A stretch of 55,156 nucleotides of DNA from an uncultured Bacilli bacterium (GCA_950097225.1 CATNCE010000006.1:1-55156), one strand, 5' to 3'. Counted from the stretch's first letter, positions 26,102 to 35,555 are shown. Made by a program: numbers and translations. The notes: generated by a model from the sequence alone, not told the origin.

Positions 26102-27136
26102 ATGAAGAAATTTATGTTATTGTTTTTTATTTGTTTTTTACCAATCAAAGTTAATGCCTCTTTGTGTGTTATGGATACGGACACATCACGTCTCCTTTAT
26201 AGTGAGTCCCCACATGAAAAAAGATTGATCGCCTCAACGACTAAAGTTATGACAGCGCTAGTTGTTATTAAAAATGTCGACAATTTAGATAAAGAAATTG
26301 AGATCACCGATAGTGTCTTAAAAAGTTTTGGTTCAGGAATATATGTCGAAGTAGGGGAGCATATTAAAATAATTGATCTTTTATATGGCTTAATGCTTCG
26401 AAGTGGTAACGATGCAGCTATTGCCTTAGCTTTAGAAGTAGGTGGATCAAATGAGGGTTTTGCCTTACTAATGAATGAATATGCCTCATCACTTGGGATG
26501 AAAAATACCAACTTTATCAATTCCTCTGGACTTGAAGATAATAATGGTAATGGCAACACTTCGACTTGTTATGATATGGCTTTATTGATGTCGCATGCCA
26601 CTAAAAACGAAAAACTAATGAGCATTATGAGTACTAAACATCATACAGTTCAAACAGATACCAAATATTATGATTGGTATAACAAGAATAAGTTATTAAG
26701 TTTATATAAATATACGACTGGTGGAAAAACTGGATACACGGAAAAAGCCTATCGAACTCTCGTTACAACAGCTTCAAAGGATAATAAAAATTTAACGGTC
26801 GTTACTTTAAACGAAGCTGATGATTTTTCAAAACATCAAAACAAATACGAAGAGTATTTTAAAAAATATAAATTAGTTAACATCATTGATTCGAAGACTT
26901 TCCTAAAAAAAGAGGGCTTATCGGTCAAAGAAGATTTTGATATGCTTTTAAGCGACGGTGAGATAAATAAAGTAAAAGTCGAAGTGAATTATACTAATGA
27001 TGCTAAAAATCGCGTAGGATATGCAACTGTTTTACTAGATGGTAAAGAATATTATCGCACGGATATTTATGAGCAAGAGAAAAGTGTTGGCTTTTTTACT
27101 AAAATAAAATTATTTATTAAGAATTTATTTCATTAA
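26102..27136 (+). CDS. dacF: D-alanyl-D-alanine carboxypeptidase, DacF/PBP5 type
   Basis: 344 residues. Signal peptide MKKFMLLFFICFLPIKVNA. The S11 peptidase motifs are in order: ASTTKVM (SxxK near 44-47), RSGN (SxN near 100) and GGKTGYT (KTG near 205). It trims the terminal D-Ala from peptidoglycan stem peptides. The C-terminus FFTKIKLFIKNLF is an amphipathic membrane anchor, as in PBP5. Length suits a DacF/DacB sporulation-type enzyme, but DacA cannot be excluded. Oddly, no Shine-Dalgarno sequence precedes the ATG; a TATAAA lies 8 bases upstream, so the message could be leaderless or use an unusual start. Confidence 0.88.
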   Translation: MKKFMLLFFICFLPIKVNASLCVMDTDTSRLLYSESPHEKRLIASTTKVMTALVVIKNVDNLDKEIEITDSVLKSFGSGIYVEVGEHIKIIDLLYGLMLRSGNDAAIALALEVGGSNEGFALLMNEYASSLGMKNTNFINSSGLEDNNGNGNTSTCYDMALLMSHATKNEKLMSIMSTKHHTVQTDTKYYDWYNKNKLLSLYKYTTGGKTGYTEKAYRTLVTTASKDNKNLTVVTLNEADDFSKHQNKYEEYFKKYKLVNIIDSKTFLKKEGLSVKEDFDMLLSDGEINKVKVEVNYTNDAKNRVGYATVLLDGKEYYRTDIYEQEKSVGFFTKIKLFIKNLFH

Positions 27137-27162
27137 TATGATACAATTACCTTGGTGATTAT

Positions 27163-27786
27163 ATGCGTAAATGTATTGAAAATTTTTATCGACAAAACTT
27201 ATTTGACACCTTTAACAACCGAGTTAATCCTTTTAGCTTTGTAACCATTAAGCTTGATATCACCTCTGCTTACAATTATTCTCGCAAACATAAGCATTTG
27301 TATGCCGTTTTGTGTTATTGCTTTACTAAAGCTATGAATCGTATTGACAATTTTAAATATCGAGCTGAAGATGGCAAAATAGTCTTCTATGATACTATAA
27401 AACCTAGTTACACAGAAATGCTCGACAATGGGGATGTAGTGTTTATCACTTTAGACAATACTAAAACTTTAATGGAGTTCATATCTCTTTCGGATTTAGC
27501 GAAAAAGGAACTAAAGGCTAAACAAAAATCCATTGATTTATCTCGTGAAGAAACAGGAGAGGTATGGTTATCATGTCTACCTTGGTTTAAGTTTACAGGA
27601 GTTGTTCCACCCTTTGATAAAAGTGCATCAAATCCTCAAATCATATGGGATAAATTTGAAATTGTTGACGATAAGGTATATATTAACGCTATGATTATGG
27701 CTCATCATGGTTTTGTTGATGGGGCACATATTGGCAAACTTGTACAATATATTGAAGCAGAATTAGCAGCTATCAAGGAGGATTAA
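27163..27786 (+). CDS. Chloramphenicol acetyltransferase-like (CAT-fold) acyltransferase
   Basis: 207 residues, typical CAT length (about 215). The catalytic His lies in AHHGFVDGAHIGK (HHxxxDG near 182-189). N-terminal features such as F-NNRVNPFSFVT, LYAVLCYCFTKAMN, FKYRAEDG and FTGVV are shared with the family. True resistance enzymes and acetyltransferases of unknown substrate look alike at this level; with no mobile element around it, I would not call it a resistance gene. GGTGATT precedes the ATG. Confidence 0.85.
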   Translation: MRKCIENFYRQNLFDTFNNRVNPFSFVTIKLDITSAYNYSRKHKHLYAVLCYCFTKAMNRIDNFKYRAEDGKIVFYDTIKPSYTEMLDNGDVVFITLDNTKTLMEFISLSDLAKKELKAKQKSIDLSREETGEVWLSCLPWFKFTGVVPPFDKSASNPQIIWDKFEIVDDKVYINAMIMAHHGFVDGAHIGKLVQYIEAELAAIKED

Positions 27787-27799
27787 TATCCTTCTTTTT
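27776..27799 (+). terminator. Terminator of the CAT-like gene
   Basis: AGGAGGAT/ATCCTTCT, eight pairs with one G-U around TAAT, five T; overlaps the end of the gene. Confidence 0.7.
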
Positions 27800-27801
27800 C
27801 A

Positions 27802-27830
27802 TTTACTATTAATACTATTCTTGATACAAT
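27802..27830 (+). promoter_or_regulatory. Promoter of rluB-rlmCD
   Basis: TTTACT, 17 bases, TACAAT; start near 27837, 14 bases before the rluB ATG. Confidence 0.65.
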
Positions 27831-27850
27831 TAACGAGGAGGAATGGTTTT

Positions 27851-28567
27851 ATGGAACGATTACAAAAAGTAATTGCTAGTGCAGGTTATACTTCAAGAAG
27901 AAAAGCGGAAGAATTAATAGTTGCCGGCAAAGTATCAGTTAATGGAAAAATTGTGCGTGAGCTTGGCACTAAAGTATCCGGAGATGATTTAATTTTAGTT
28001 AATGGCGAAAGCTTAGAAAGGGAAGATAAGGTATATTTTTTATTAAATAAACCGCGTGGTGTTGTATCAACCGTCAGCGATGAAGCTAATCGTAAGAAAG
28101 TAATCGATTATATCAATACTAATAAACGTATTTATCCAATTGGGCGTCTTGATTATGATACGACGGGCTTAATTATTCTAACTAATGATGGGGCTTTGGC
28201 TAATGCACTAATGCATCCATCTCACAGTGTCGAAAAAACTTACGTAGCTAAATTAAACAGAGTTATGACGCCTCAAGATCAAAAATTATTAAAACAGGGC
28301 GTTAAAGTTGAGGGCGTAAAATGCATCCCAACACGCGTTAAAGTACGCAAAGTTGATTATGAACATGATTCATGTATCGTTGAAATAACGATTGTTGAAG
28401 GTCGTAATCATATTATAAAAAGAGTATTCGAATCCCTTGGCTACTTAGTCGATAAACTAACGCGTATACAATATGGTTTTTTAACCCTAGATAATCTAAA
28501 AAGTGGAGAATATAGAGCTCTTTCTATTAAAGAAGTAAAGAAACTATATGAGTATTCTAAAAAATGA
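27851..28567 (+). CDS. rluB: 23S rRNA pseudouridine synthase, RluB/RsuA family
   Basis: About 238 residues. S4 RNA-binding domain at 1-50 (MERLQKVIASAGYTSRRKAEEL, GKVSVNG), then the catalytic domain with YPIGRLDYDTTGLIILTNDG (catalytic Asp in GRLDYDT, near 95-101), VEKTYVAKL and EGRNHIIKRVFE. It isomerises a uridine in helix 89 of 23S rRNA. GAGGAGG lies 9 bases before the ATG at 27851; an earlier ATG at 27821 falls inside the promoter. The stop overlaps the next methyltransferase, forming an rRNA modification operon. Confidence 0.93.
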   Translation: MERLQKVIASAGYTSRRKAEELIVAGKVSVNGKIVRELGTKVSGDDLILVNGESLEREDKVYFLLNKPRGVVSTVSDEANRKKVIDYINTNKRIYPIGRLDYDTTGLIILTNDGALANALMHPSHSVEKTYVAKLNRVMTPQDQKLLKQGVKVEGVKCIPTRVKVRKVDYEHDSCIVEITIVEGRNHIIKRVFESLGYLVDKLTRIQYGFLTLDNLKSGEYRALSIKEVKKLYEYSKK

Positions 28568-29748
28568 GAATAGAGAAATTAGATAACACAGGTCGTGGTA
28601 TAACCCATCATGAAGGAATAATTACTTTTGTAGAAAATGCTTTACCTAACGAAGAAGTAGAGCTAATCATTACCCAAGAACATAAAACTTTTAAAACCGC
28701 CACAGCCACCAATATTGCGAATCAAAGTCCCAACCGAACTATTCCTAAGTGCCCTTATTATCATGACTGTGGGGGCTGCAATCTTTTACATATTAATGCC
28801 GAATACGAAGATGAGTATAAAGAAAACAAAGTAGAAGAAATTTTAAAAAAATATGCTGGTATAGAGTCACAGATAAAATATATAAAAAATGACAAAGAGC
28901 TCTTTTACCGCAATAAGATTTCTCTAAAAATTGAAAATTATGAATGGGGATATTATAACGCTGCTACCCATAAGTTATGTCCAGTTAAGGCCTGTTTAAT
29001 CGCTAGTAACGCTATAAACTGTTTTTTAGAAAACAATAAGGCTTTTAAAATTTCAAATGGCTCCATAACGCTTCGTTCTAATTATAAGGATGAATTAATG
29101 CTAATAATTAATTCAAGTGACGCAGTAGATATCGACTTTTCTGCTATTCCCAATAATATCTGTGGCATTATTGTTAACAGCAAAATTATTTATGGAGATA
29201 ATTTCTTTTTTGATTCTATTGGCGACATGTTATTTCGCTTATCCTACGATTCATTTTTTCAGATAAATAACTATATGGCATCTTGTATTTTTAACATTTT
29301 AAGAAATAATTTACATGGTAAAAATGTCTTAGATTTATATTGTGGAGTCGGAACTCTTGGATTAGCATTAAAGGATAATTACAAAAATATTTACGGAATC
29401 GAAAAAGTAAAAAATGCCATAATAGATGCTAAATATAATGCCAAACTAAATAATGTTACCAATGCTTTTTACTATGCTGGCGATACAGCTAAAGTATTAA
29501 AACACCTAGATAAATCCTTTGACACTATCATTGTCGATCCGCCTCGAAGTGGTTTAAATAAGGATACTTTGGATATTATCATAAATATTCATCCTAAAAA
29601 TATCGCTTATATCTCTTGCGATCCAATGACTTTAGCTCGCGATTTAAAAATTTTAAAAGAACATTACTACGTTTCTAAGACAAATGTTTTGTGTATGTTT
29701 CCAAATACTTATCATGTTGAATGCGTTATCGTGCTAAATAGAAAATAA
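28564..29748 (+). CDS. rlmD: 23S rRNA (uracil-C5)-methyltransferase, TrmA/RlmCD family
   Basis: 394 residues. A short TRAM-like N-terminus precedes the iron-sulfur cysteines CPYYHDCGGC (about 68-77). The SAM core has DLYCGVGTLGLAL (about 258-270), IYGIEKVKNAI, IVDPPRSGL and the catalytic cysteine in YISCDPMTLARDL (about 350). It methylates U747/U1939-type positions; Firmicutes often have a single dual-specificity enzyme, RlmCD. Overlap ATGA with rluB indicates co-translation. The N-terminus lacks part of the usual TRAM domain. Confidence 0.9.
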   Translation: MRIEKLDNTGRGITHHEGIITFVENALPNEEVELIITQEHKTFKTATATNIANQSPNRTIPKCPYYHDCGGCNLLHINAEYEDEYKENKVEEILKKYAGIESQIKYIKNDKELFYRNKISLKIENYEWGYYNAATHKLCPVKACLIASNAINCFLENNKAFKISNGSITLRSNYKDELMLIINSSDAVDIDFSAIPNNICGIIVNSKIIYGDNFFFDSIGDMLFRLSYDSFFQINNYMASCIFNILRNNLHGKNVLDLYCGVGTLGLALKDNYKNIYGIEKVKNAIIDAKYNAKLNNVTNAFYYAGDTAKVLKHLDKSFDTIIVDPPRSGLNKDTLDIIINIHPKNIAYISCDPMTLARDLKILKEHYYVSKTNVLCMFPNTYHVECVIVLNRK

Positions 29749-29849
29749 AACTTTATACATAAAGGGAACACAGGATACTTGGTAAGATATGGAAACAAGT
29801 AATTATTAATATTTTGAGTGATTTTAAAAAAATATTATAGAGGTTGTCT

Positions 29850-30493
29850 GTGGAGAATATGTTTCCTCAAACCACTGAAGACATGATTTTTGAAATAAGA
29901 GGAAAGCAAGTTATTTTCTCATCAGATGTTGCGAAGTTATATAAAACAGAAACAAGAATTATAAATCAAACAATTAAAAGAAATATTATGAGATTTCGGA
30001 ATCATTTTGTTTTCAACTAACTATGGAAGAATTAATAAACTTGAGATCACAATTTGTGACCTCAAGTTTAAGGAATGAAATAGTACATGGGGGAATAAGA
30101 TATTTACCATATGTTTTAACTGAACAAGGAATAATGATGTTATCTGGGCTTCTTAAAAGTGATGTTGCTGCCAAAGTAAATGTTCAAATTATTGACGCTT
30201 TTGTTGCTATGAGAAAATTTATTTCAAGCACAATGGTAAATCAAAGTTTTATAAATAATTTAGTTTATTCTGCAAATATGAATGAAAAATTAATCAAAAA
30301 ATATAAAAGTCAATATAATAATGTTGAATTAGTATTTAATAATAGATTTCATGATAGATTTATTATTATAGACAACAAATGTATATATCATTGTGGTAGT
30401 AGTTTTAAAGATTTAGGAAAGAAGTGTTTTGCCATTAATAAAATAGAAAGCAACAAAATTTTAAATGATGTTTTAGATGAAATTAGAAAGTAG
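29850..30493 (+). pseudogene. Frameshifted ORF6N (KilA-N family) protein with C-terminal PLD-like segment
   Basis: The first part reads from GTG at 29850 (or ATG at 29859): MIFEIRGKQVIFSSDVAKLY, the start of an ORF6N domain, up to FRNHFVFN and a stop at 30018-30020. The second part resumes in another frame: LRSQFVTSS, YLPYVLTEQGIMMLSGLL, IIDAFVAMRKF. ORF6N proteins usually read DFMFQLT here; adding one T to the run TTTT at 30011 restores FVFQLTMEELI. So a one-base loss has split the gene. The C-terminus (FHDRFIIIDN, HCGSSFKDLGKK) resembles the PLD-like tail found in phage and mobile-element members. It could be a sequencing error in a T run; otherwise it is a phage-derived remnant. Confidence 0.8.
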
Positions 30494-30515
30494 TATATAC
30501 TAAGGAGGAATAATT

Positions 30516-31259
30516 ATGTTATTAGAAGGTAAAGTTGCCATAATCACGGGAGGAACTCGTGGTATAGGTTTTGCAACCGCTCGCAAGTTTTTAGAACATG
30601 GGTGTAAGGTTGCTTTGTTTGGTTCAAAAGAAGAAACGGTTAATGAAGCTCTTGCCAAATTAAAAAAAGAAAATAGTGATTACGAAGTGAAGGGATTTTT
30701 TCCTAATTTAACGAGTGAAGAAGAAGTATCTTCTACTTTTAAATGCATTGCTGATGAATGGGGACGTATTGATATCTTAATCAACAACGCTGGTATTTCA
30801 TCTAAAACTAAACTTAGCGAGTATACAGAAAGTGAATTTAATAATATTAGCAACTTAAATATCAAGTCAGTTTTTATCTGTTCAAAAGCTATAGTTCCAT
30901 ATTTAAGCAAAACAAAAGGCGTTATTTTAAACACTAGCTCAATGGTAAGCATCTATGGACAACCATCAGGAGTCATGTATCCTGCCAGTAAATTTGCCGT
31001 AAATGGAATAACTAAATCGTTAGCGCGTGAACTCTCAGCACAAAAAATTCGCGTCAATGCTGTAGCACCAGGGATTATCAATACTGATATGGTTGCCAAA
31101 TTGCCAGCATCCCTAATCGAACCATTAATAGCGTCTATCCCGCTTGGACGAATTGGCGAGCCCGAAGATATAGCCAATGCTTTTGTCTTTTTAGCAAGTG
31201 ACATGGCTAGTTATATTACTGGTGTCATTCTCAGTGTCGATGGAGCTGCTCAATGTTAA
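30516..31259 (+). CDS. SDR-family oxidoreductase, FabG-like
   Basis: 247 residues, the standard FabG length. Motifs: TGGTRGIG (10-17), NNAG (near 88-91), the Ser in NTSSMVS (near 141), YPASKFA (Tyr near 154, Lys 158), APGIINTDM and the C-terminal GVILSVDGA. Either a 3-oxoacyl-ACP reductase or a related dehydrogenase; no fatty-acid genes flank it, so I leave the symbol blank. AAGGAGG precedes the ATG. The sequence is only modestly related to the other SDR at 5027. Confidence 0.85.
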   Translation: MLLEGKVAIITGGTRGIGFATARKFLEHGCKVALFGSKEETVNEALAKLKKENSDYEVKGFFPNLTSEEEVSSTFKCIADEWGRIDILINNAGISSKTKLSEYTESEFNNISNLNIKSVFICSKAIVPYLSKTKGVILNTSSMVSIYGQPSGVMYPASKFAVNGITKSLARELSAQKIRVNAVAPGIINTDMVAKLPASLIEPLIASIPLGRIGEPEDIANAFVFLASDMASYITGVILSVDGAAQC

Positions 31260-31282
31260 AATTCACATATGTGAATTTTTTT
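31258..31282 (+). terminator. Terminator after the FabG-like gene
   Basis: Perfect palindrome AATTCACATATGTGAATT followed by seven T. Confidence 0.85.
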
Positions 31283-31342
31283 AATATATGTTATAATAGT
31301 ACCAGATAAACGCAAATTTTTTATATTAGAAGGGTAGTAAAA

Positions 31343-32599
31343 ATGAAAAAATTAATAATTGATACACAACCTAAAGTATTAAAAAGTAAGGATATAAATA
31401 CTTTAGAATTTCGCTTAATATTTCCCATAAAGTATCATCCGGATAACCACTTTTATATTGATCTTTTAAAGCTATTTCTTACATCAAGTAGCTATCAATA
31501 TAATGATTATGGCTTATTCCGCAAAGAGAGCGCACGAAAAACCATCCTTAATATGAGCCTTGGGACGCGAACTCTAGTAGACAATACTTATCTTGTTTTT
31601 GCTTTTTCAACTCCTAAGGAAGGCCTAATAAAGGATTTTGATTTAGACAGTGCATTTGCTTTTGCTATTGATGCTCTTTATCATCCTTTCTGTGAAAATG
31701 GCGAATTTGATTTAGCTAAATTTCAATATGAAAAAGATTATTTGATTGAAAATAATAAGCGTCATTTAGATGGTATATATAATTCTAATAGTTGCACATT
31801 TTATGAGGCAATTGATCCAGAAAGACATCTTGGCAATACTTATGAACAAGATACCGAGCTTCTTGATAAAATTACTCCTAAAGGTTTATATGAATTCTAC
31901 ACTAAATCCATCAAAGAAAACCCCTTTATTTCTTTAGTTTATGGTGATATTTCTGAATCTAGAGTTAAGAAGTTATTTAAAAACTATGCCAATCAAGAAC
32001 AGGAAAAAGTAACAATTAGTACAAATTATTTTAAAGTGCTCCCAGAAAAAAAATGTAAACTAAAAAAAGAAATAGCAACATCTTTTAGTCAATCAGAATT
32101 ATTTTTACTATATCAAGTCCCAGATATGAAAGAAAGTGAGCGCAAGTATTTAGCCATAATCATCAATATTTTACATGCTTCCGAAAATAATTTAATATTT
32201 GAGTCCCTACGGGTTAAAAATAATCTTGTCTATGATGTGCGTATGAATCCCGCTTCTAATCGAGCAATGTTTGTCATAACCGCTTTCATATCGCCAGAAA
32301 ATAAAAATGCTACTAAGAAAGCTATCAATCAAGTCTTCAAAGATTTACATGATAAAGACTATTTACAATATTGTTTAGACAAACTACTAAAAGGCCTAGA
32401 AGTCGATATGCTAAAAGAAGAAGATAGCCCATCTAGTCCATTAAATAAAGCACTAGATAAACTCTTCAATATTCCAGGAACGGAAGAGGTCTTAAAAGAA
32501 TTTAGAAGTGTTAAAATTAATGATTTAATAAAATTTATAGATCGTATAAAATTGACTAACGAAGTACTATTTAAGGGTGAGAGCAATGATAAAAAATAA
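31343..32599 (+). CDS. M16 family peptidase-like protein, inactive partner (YfmF/YmfF type)
   Basis: 418 residues with the two-lobed M16 outline but no HxxEH zinc motif at the N-terminus; instead the first lobe has FRLIFPIKYHPDNHF and LLKLFLTSSSYQYNDYGLFR. Conserved-looking features include SLGTRTLVD, LVYGDI and SLRVKNNLVYDVRMNP (the substrate-side Arg-Tyr region of the second lobe). As in Bacillus YmfF/YmfH, the inactive subunit is followed by an active one. AGGGTAGTAAAA precedes the ATG. The processed substrate is not known. Confidence 0.85.
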   Translation: MKKLIIDTQPKVLKSKDINTLEFRLIFPIKYHPDNHFYIDLLKLFLTSSSYQYNDYGLFRKESARKTILNMSLGTRTLVDNTYLVFAFSTPKEGLIKDFDLDSAFAFAIDALYHPFCENGEFDLAKFQYEKDYLIENNKRHLDGIYNSNSCTFYEAIDPERHLGNTYEQDTELLDKITPKGLYEFYTKSIKENPFISLVYGDISESRVKKLFKNYANQEQEKVTISTNYFKVLPEKKCKLKKEIATSFSQSELFLLYQVPDMKESERKYLAIIINILHASENNLIFESLRVKNNLVYDVRMNPASNRAMFVITAFISPENKNATKKAINQVFKDLHDKDYLQYCLDKLLKGLEVDMLKEEDSPSSPLNKALDKLFNIPGTEEVLKEFRSVKINDLIKFIDRIKLTNEVLFKGESNDKK

Positions 32600-33827
32600 G
32601 ACCTTAATACTAGATAACGGCATAAGACTAGTATTAACAGAAAATAAAAACAAAAATCAAAGTTATGCTGAAATAATCGTTAATTACGGATCTCTCAATC
32701 AAAAATTTGCCATTGGAAAAAACACCTATACTATTCCTGAAGGAACAGCTCACTTACTAGAACACTCGATTGTTGAAAGCAACATATATGGTAATATGTT
32801 TGAACATCTAAAAGATGAATTTGTTGCTTTTAATGCTTACACTAGTGGGAATGAGACCAGATTTTTTGTCAGTACAGTTTATGATTTTGAGACTCATTTA
32901 GAAGAGCTAATAAAAATTGTCAATATGCCTGTCTTTAAAGACGAAGCACTAAAAAAAATCAAATTACCTATATACGAAGAGATCAAGCAGGGAAAAGATC
33001 GCCGCAATAAAAAATACATGGACGAATTAAATCGTTGCACTTTTAAAAACTTTGTTTTTCCTAGTACACTTGGTACTGTTGAAAATGTTCGCAAGATTAA
33101 TGCTGAGTTTTTAAAGCTTGTTCACAGTACTTTTTATCAGCCCTGTAATCAAACTATTTTCTTAGCTGGTAATTTCGATACTAAGAATATTATTAAATTA
33201 ATCGAAGAGACCTATAAATCAATCGAGTCAGAACCGGTTAATTATCAGTGTCTAGAGAAAAAAGAGAGCATAAAAGTCAATCATCGTAAGAGTAAAATAA
33301 TCGACCCAAATGGGGAAGAGTTAATAACTATGACATTTAAAATTGATGTTAGTAAGCTAACTCCTAAGGAACGCGTCAAAGGCACATTCTATTTTTCCCA
33401 TTTCCTTGATTATAATTTCAATGATTCTTCTAAGATATATAATGAATTTTACGAAAAGAATGAAACCATTTATAGCATTGATTATTCGTTGACAACTAAA
33501 TTTGATGATATGTATATTATTGATATTGGTTTATATGGCAAAAATCATCGTAAATTTAAAAAATGGGTTTTGGATATCATGAAACATCAATATTATGATG
33601 AAGAAATGTTTTATTTATGGAAAAAACAAACGACAATTGATCTCATTATTAGAACTGGTTTGGTAATGCCTACAGGACGTGCCTTCTTAGACAATGTCAT
33701 GAAACATGGTTATGACTATCCAGATGAAGTAGGGGATATCGAAGAATTTAGTCTCGACGATTACCGAGCTTTTTTGAAAAAACTAAATTTCAAAAACTAT
33801 ACAATTGTTAGATCTGTTAAAAAGTAA
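32586..33827 (+). CDS. M16 family zinc peptidase, active partner (YmfH type)
   Basis: 413 residues. It carries HLLEH (HxxEH, about 57-61) for zinc and catalysis, with the third ligand Glu expected in LKKIKLPIYEEIKQGKDRRNK (about 118-138). AYTSGNETRFFVS matches the family. It starts 14 bases inside the preceding gene; ATG 32586 is favoured over GTG 32577 because AGGGTGA lies 5 bases upstream. The two proteins probably form a heterodimer. Confidence 0.9.
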   Translation: MIKNKTLILDNGIRLVLTENKNKNQSYAEIIVNYGSLNQKFAIGKNTYTIPEGTAHLLEHSIVESNIYGNMFEHLKDEFVAFNAYTSGNETRFFVSTVYDFETHLEELIKIVNMPVFKDEALKKIKLPIYEEIKQGKDRRNKKYMDELNRCTFKNFVFPSTLGTVENVRKINAEFLKLVHSTFYQPCNQTIFLAGNFDTKNIIKLIEETYKSIESEPVNYQCLEKKESIKVNHRKSKIIDPNGEELITMTFKIDVSKLTPKERVKGTFYFSHFLDYNFNDSSKIYNEFYEKNETIYSIDYSLTTKFDDMYIIDIGLYGKNHRKFKKWVLDIMKHQYYDEEMFYLWKKQTTIDLIIRTGLVMPTGRAFLDNVMKHGYDYPDEVGDIEEFSLDDYRAFLKKLNFKNYTIVRSVKK

Positions 33828-33833
33828 ATTGAA

Positions 33834-33857
33834 AAGAAGTTAGCAACTTCTTTTTTC
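33834..33857 (+). terminator. Terminator of the M16 peptidase operon
   Basis: AAGAAGTT/AACTTCTT stem with six T, just after the stop. Confidence 0.8.
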
Positions 33858-33861
33858 TGTT

Positions 33862-33963
33862 AGAAAGTGTGGTTCTGGATCTAATAAGCATAAAAAATGC
33901 TTTTTAGATACCAATGGATATTCAGAAGAAGACATAATAAAATGGATCTATGAACATCAATAA
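33862..33963 (+). pseudogene. Orphan SEC-C motif fragment
   Basis: Without a start codon, the frame reads RKCGSGSNKHKKCFLD, then about 20 residues (IIKWIYEH) to a stop. CGSGxxxxxKKC is the zinc-binding SEC-C motif of SecA tails and of many short proteins. The frame upstream is closed by a TAG at 33841. It looks like the tail of a deleted gene. The evidence is a motif of 12 residues only. Confidence 0.5.
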
Positions 33964-34031
33964 ACATATACTTTAATAAAATCCTTTATTAAGTGGAAAA
34001 TATTTGTTAGTATATATATAGGAGAATAAAT

Positions 34032-35555
34032 ATGAAAATAAACAAAATATATAAAAAGTATCATCGTCTAATCATACTTGGCTTTATCTTATTACTAATT
34101 GCTATTTTAATCACTAGTATAATGACTTCGATTAACAGTAAGAAGAAACTGAGTGCTGATCCCATTAATTCTAATGTGTTTTTTCTTCAAAATAAGGAAA
34201 ACAGATACGCCTTATTTAATGAAAATGGCAAACAATTAACCAAATTTATCTACACAAGTGTTGGTAATTTTCATAACAATGCTGTTAAAGTTCGCGATGA
34301 AGCAGGGAAAATGGGGATTCTAAATTCCAAAGGCAAGTATATATCTAAATTAGGTAAATACGAAACTATAATATCTTATAATGGACTATTCAAAGTGTCT
34401 GCTAATGATGATCTGTATAATTTAATCAATGTTAATAATAAGAAGATAATTTCTTCTAAAGTATTTGATGTTATCCTTCCTGCAAGTGTTGATCTATTTA
34501 TCATAACGACAGAAGAAAAAGGTTATGGTGTATATAACTATCTAGGAGAAAAAATTTATTTTTTTAAGACCAAAATTGATGAAAATATTCCCGTTCCCAC
34601 CGCTAATCAATTAGGTAATTATGGGTCTGTTTACTTTAATGGCGAAACAATTATTTTTAATGCCAAAACCACTAAGATAATTAATAAAATTAAAGATAAT
34701 ACTCATTATTGCCTTAGCAATATTTCTAGTAATGAGGATACTATGGTATTAAACTCATGCACTAATTGGCAAGAAATTGATAATACTACCTATAAATTGT
34801 TAGTAAATGGCAAAGAAAAAAAGTTAGATTCATGTGATTCTTTATCTTTAGACAATGATAATCTTGTTTGCAGTACAAAAAACTCTAATCATCTACTTAA
34901 TTCCAAATATAAACCAATTGATGATGAACTAGAAGACATGTCTTTTCAAAACTTTAAAAACTATGCTGTTCAAAAGAATAAAAATATTGAATTTATCAAA
35001 AATGGGAAGGTAGTTAGCAAGCTTGATGGAGCAACCCTAGCTGACAAAGGTTATACTAAAAAAAATATCTATCTTGTCTATAAAAATGGAGAGTACCAGT
35101 ACTATGACATAAATGGCAAGAGCTTGTTTGCTAAAACATTTAAACGTGCTTATGCTTTTGATTCTAATGATTTAGCCAAAGTAAGTGATGGTGATGATTA
35201 CTATTTCATCAACACAAAAGGAAAAAAAGTGAGTGACTTTTTTGCTTCCTCATATCAAAGTGGGGGTTATTACATTGTGAGTACAGATAACCAAAAAGGG
35301 CTTATTAATTCCAAAGGTGCAACCATATTAAAACCTCAATATCAAAATCTTACTATTCACACCCATGATGAAGAGGACTACGCATATATAAAAAATGACA
35401 ATAAATTTGAAGTAATTAATCTACGTACTAATAAGACGATATTATCACTAGATAAAGAAATAATATTTAATGATCACTACTTAAAAGTGACAAATGCCTC
35501 TAATATAACTTATTATACTTATACTGGTAAGAAAATTTACGAAGAAGAAGCCTAA
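34032..35555 (+). CDS. Membrane-anchored WG-repeat protein
   Basis: 507 residues: one N-terminal membrane helix (about 14-37), then an extracellular region of WG-type beta repeats. Repeat units recognisable are YALFNENGKQLTKFIY, KMGILNSKGKYISKL, GYGVYNYLGEKIY, KGLINSKGATILKPQYQ and YYDINGKSLF. The pattern is (Y/G)-x-(L/I/V)-x-N-x-x-G-(K/E). WG repeats form a propeller-like fold with no fixed function, often in proteins facing the outside. GGAGAATAAAT precedes the ATG. Confidence 0.82.
   Translation: MKINKIYKKYHRLIILGFILLLIAILITSIMTSINSKKKLSADPINSNVFFLQNKENRYALFNENGKQLTKFIYTSVGNFHNNAVKVRDEAGKMGILNSKGKYISKLGKYETIISYNGLFKVSANDDLYNLINVNNKKIISSKVFDVILPASVDLFIITTEEKGYGVYNYLGEKIYFFKTKIDENIPVPTANQLGNYGSVYFNGETIIFNAKTTKIINKIKDNTHYCLSNISSNEDTMVLNSCTNWQEIDNTTYKLLVNGKEKKLDSCDSLSLDNDNLVCSTKNSNHLLNSKYKPIDDELEDMSFQNFKNYAVQKNKNIEFIKNGKVVSKLDGATLADKGYTKKNIYLVYKNGEYQYYDINGKSLFAKTFKRAYAFDSNDLAKVSDGDDYYFINTKGKKVSDFFASSYQSGGYYIVSTDNQKGLINSKGATILKPQYQNLTIHTHDEEDYAYIKNDNKFEVINLRTNKTILSLDKEIIFNDHYLKVTNASNITYYTYTGKKIYEEEA

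Noticed and set aside
27163-27786. Chloramphenicol resistance gene
   Set aside because: The HHxxxDG family motif is present, but sequence alone cannot separate resistance enzymes from other CAT-fold acyltransferases, and there are no mobile-element signs.
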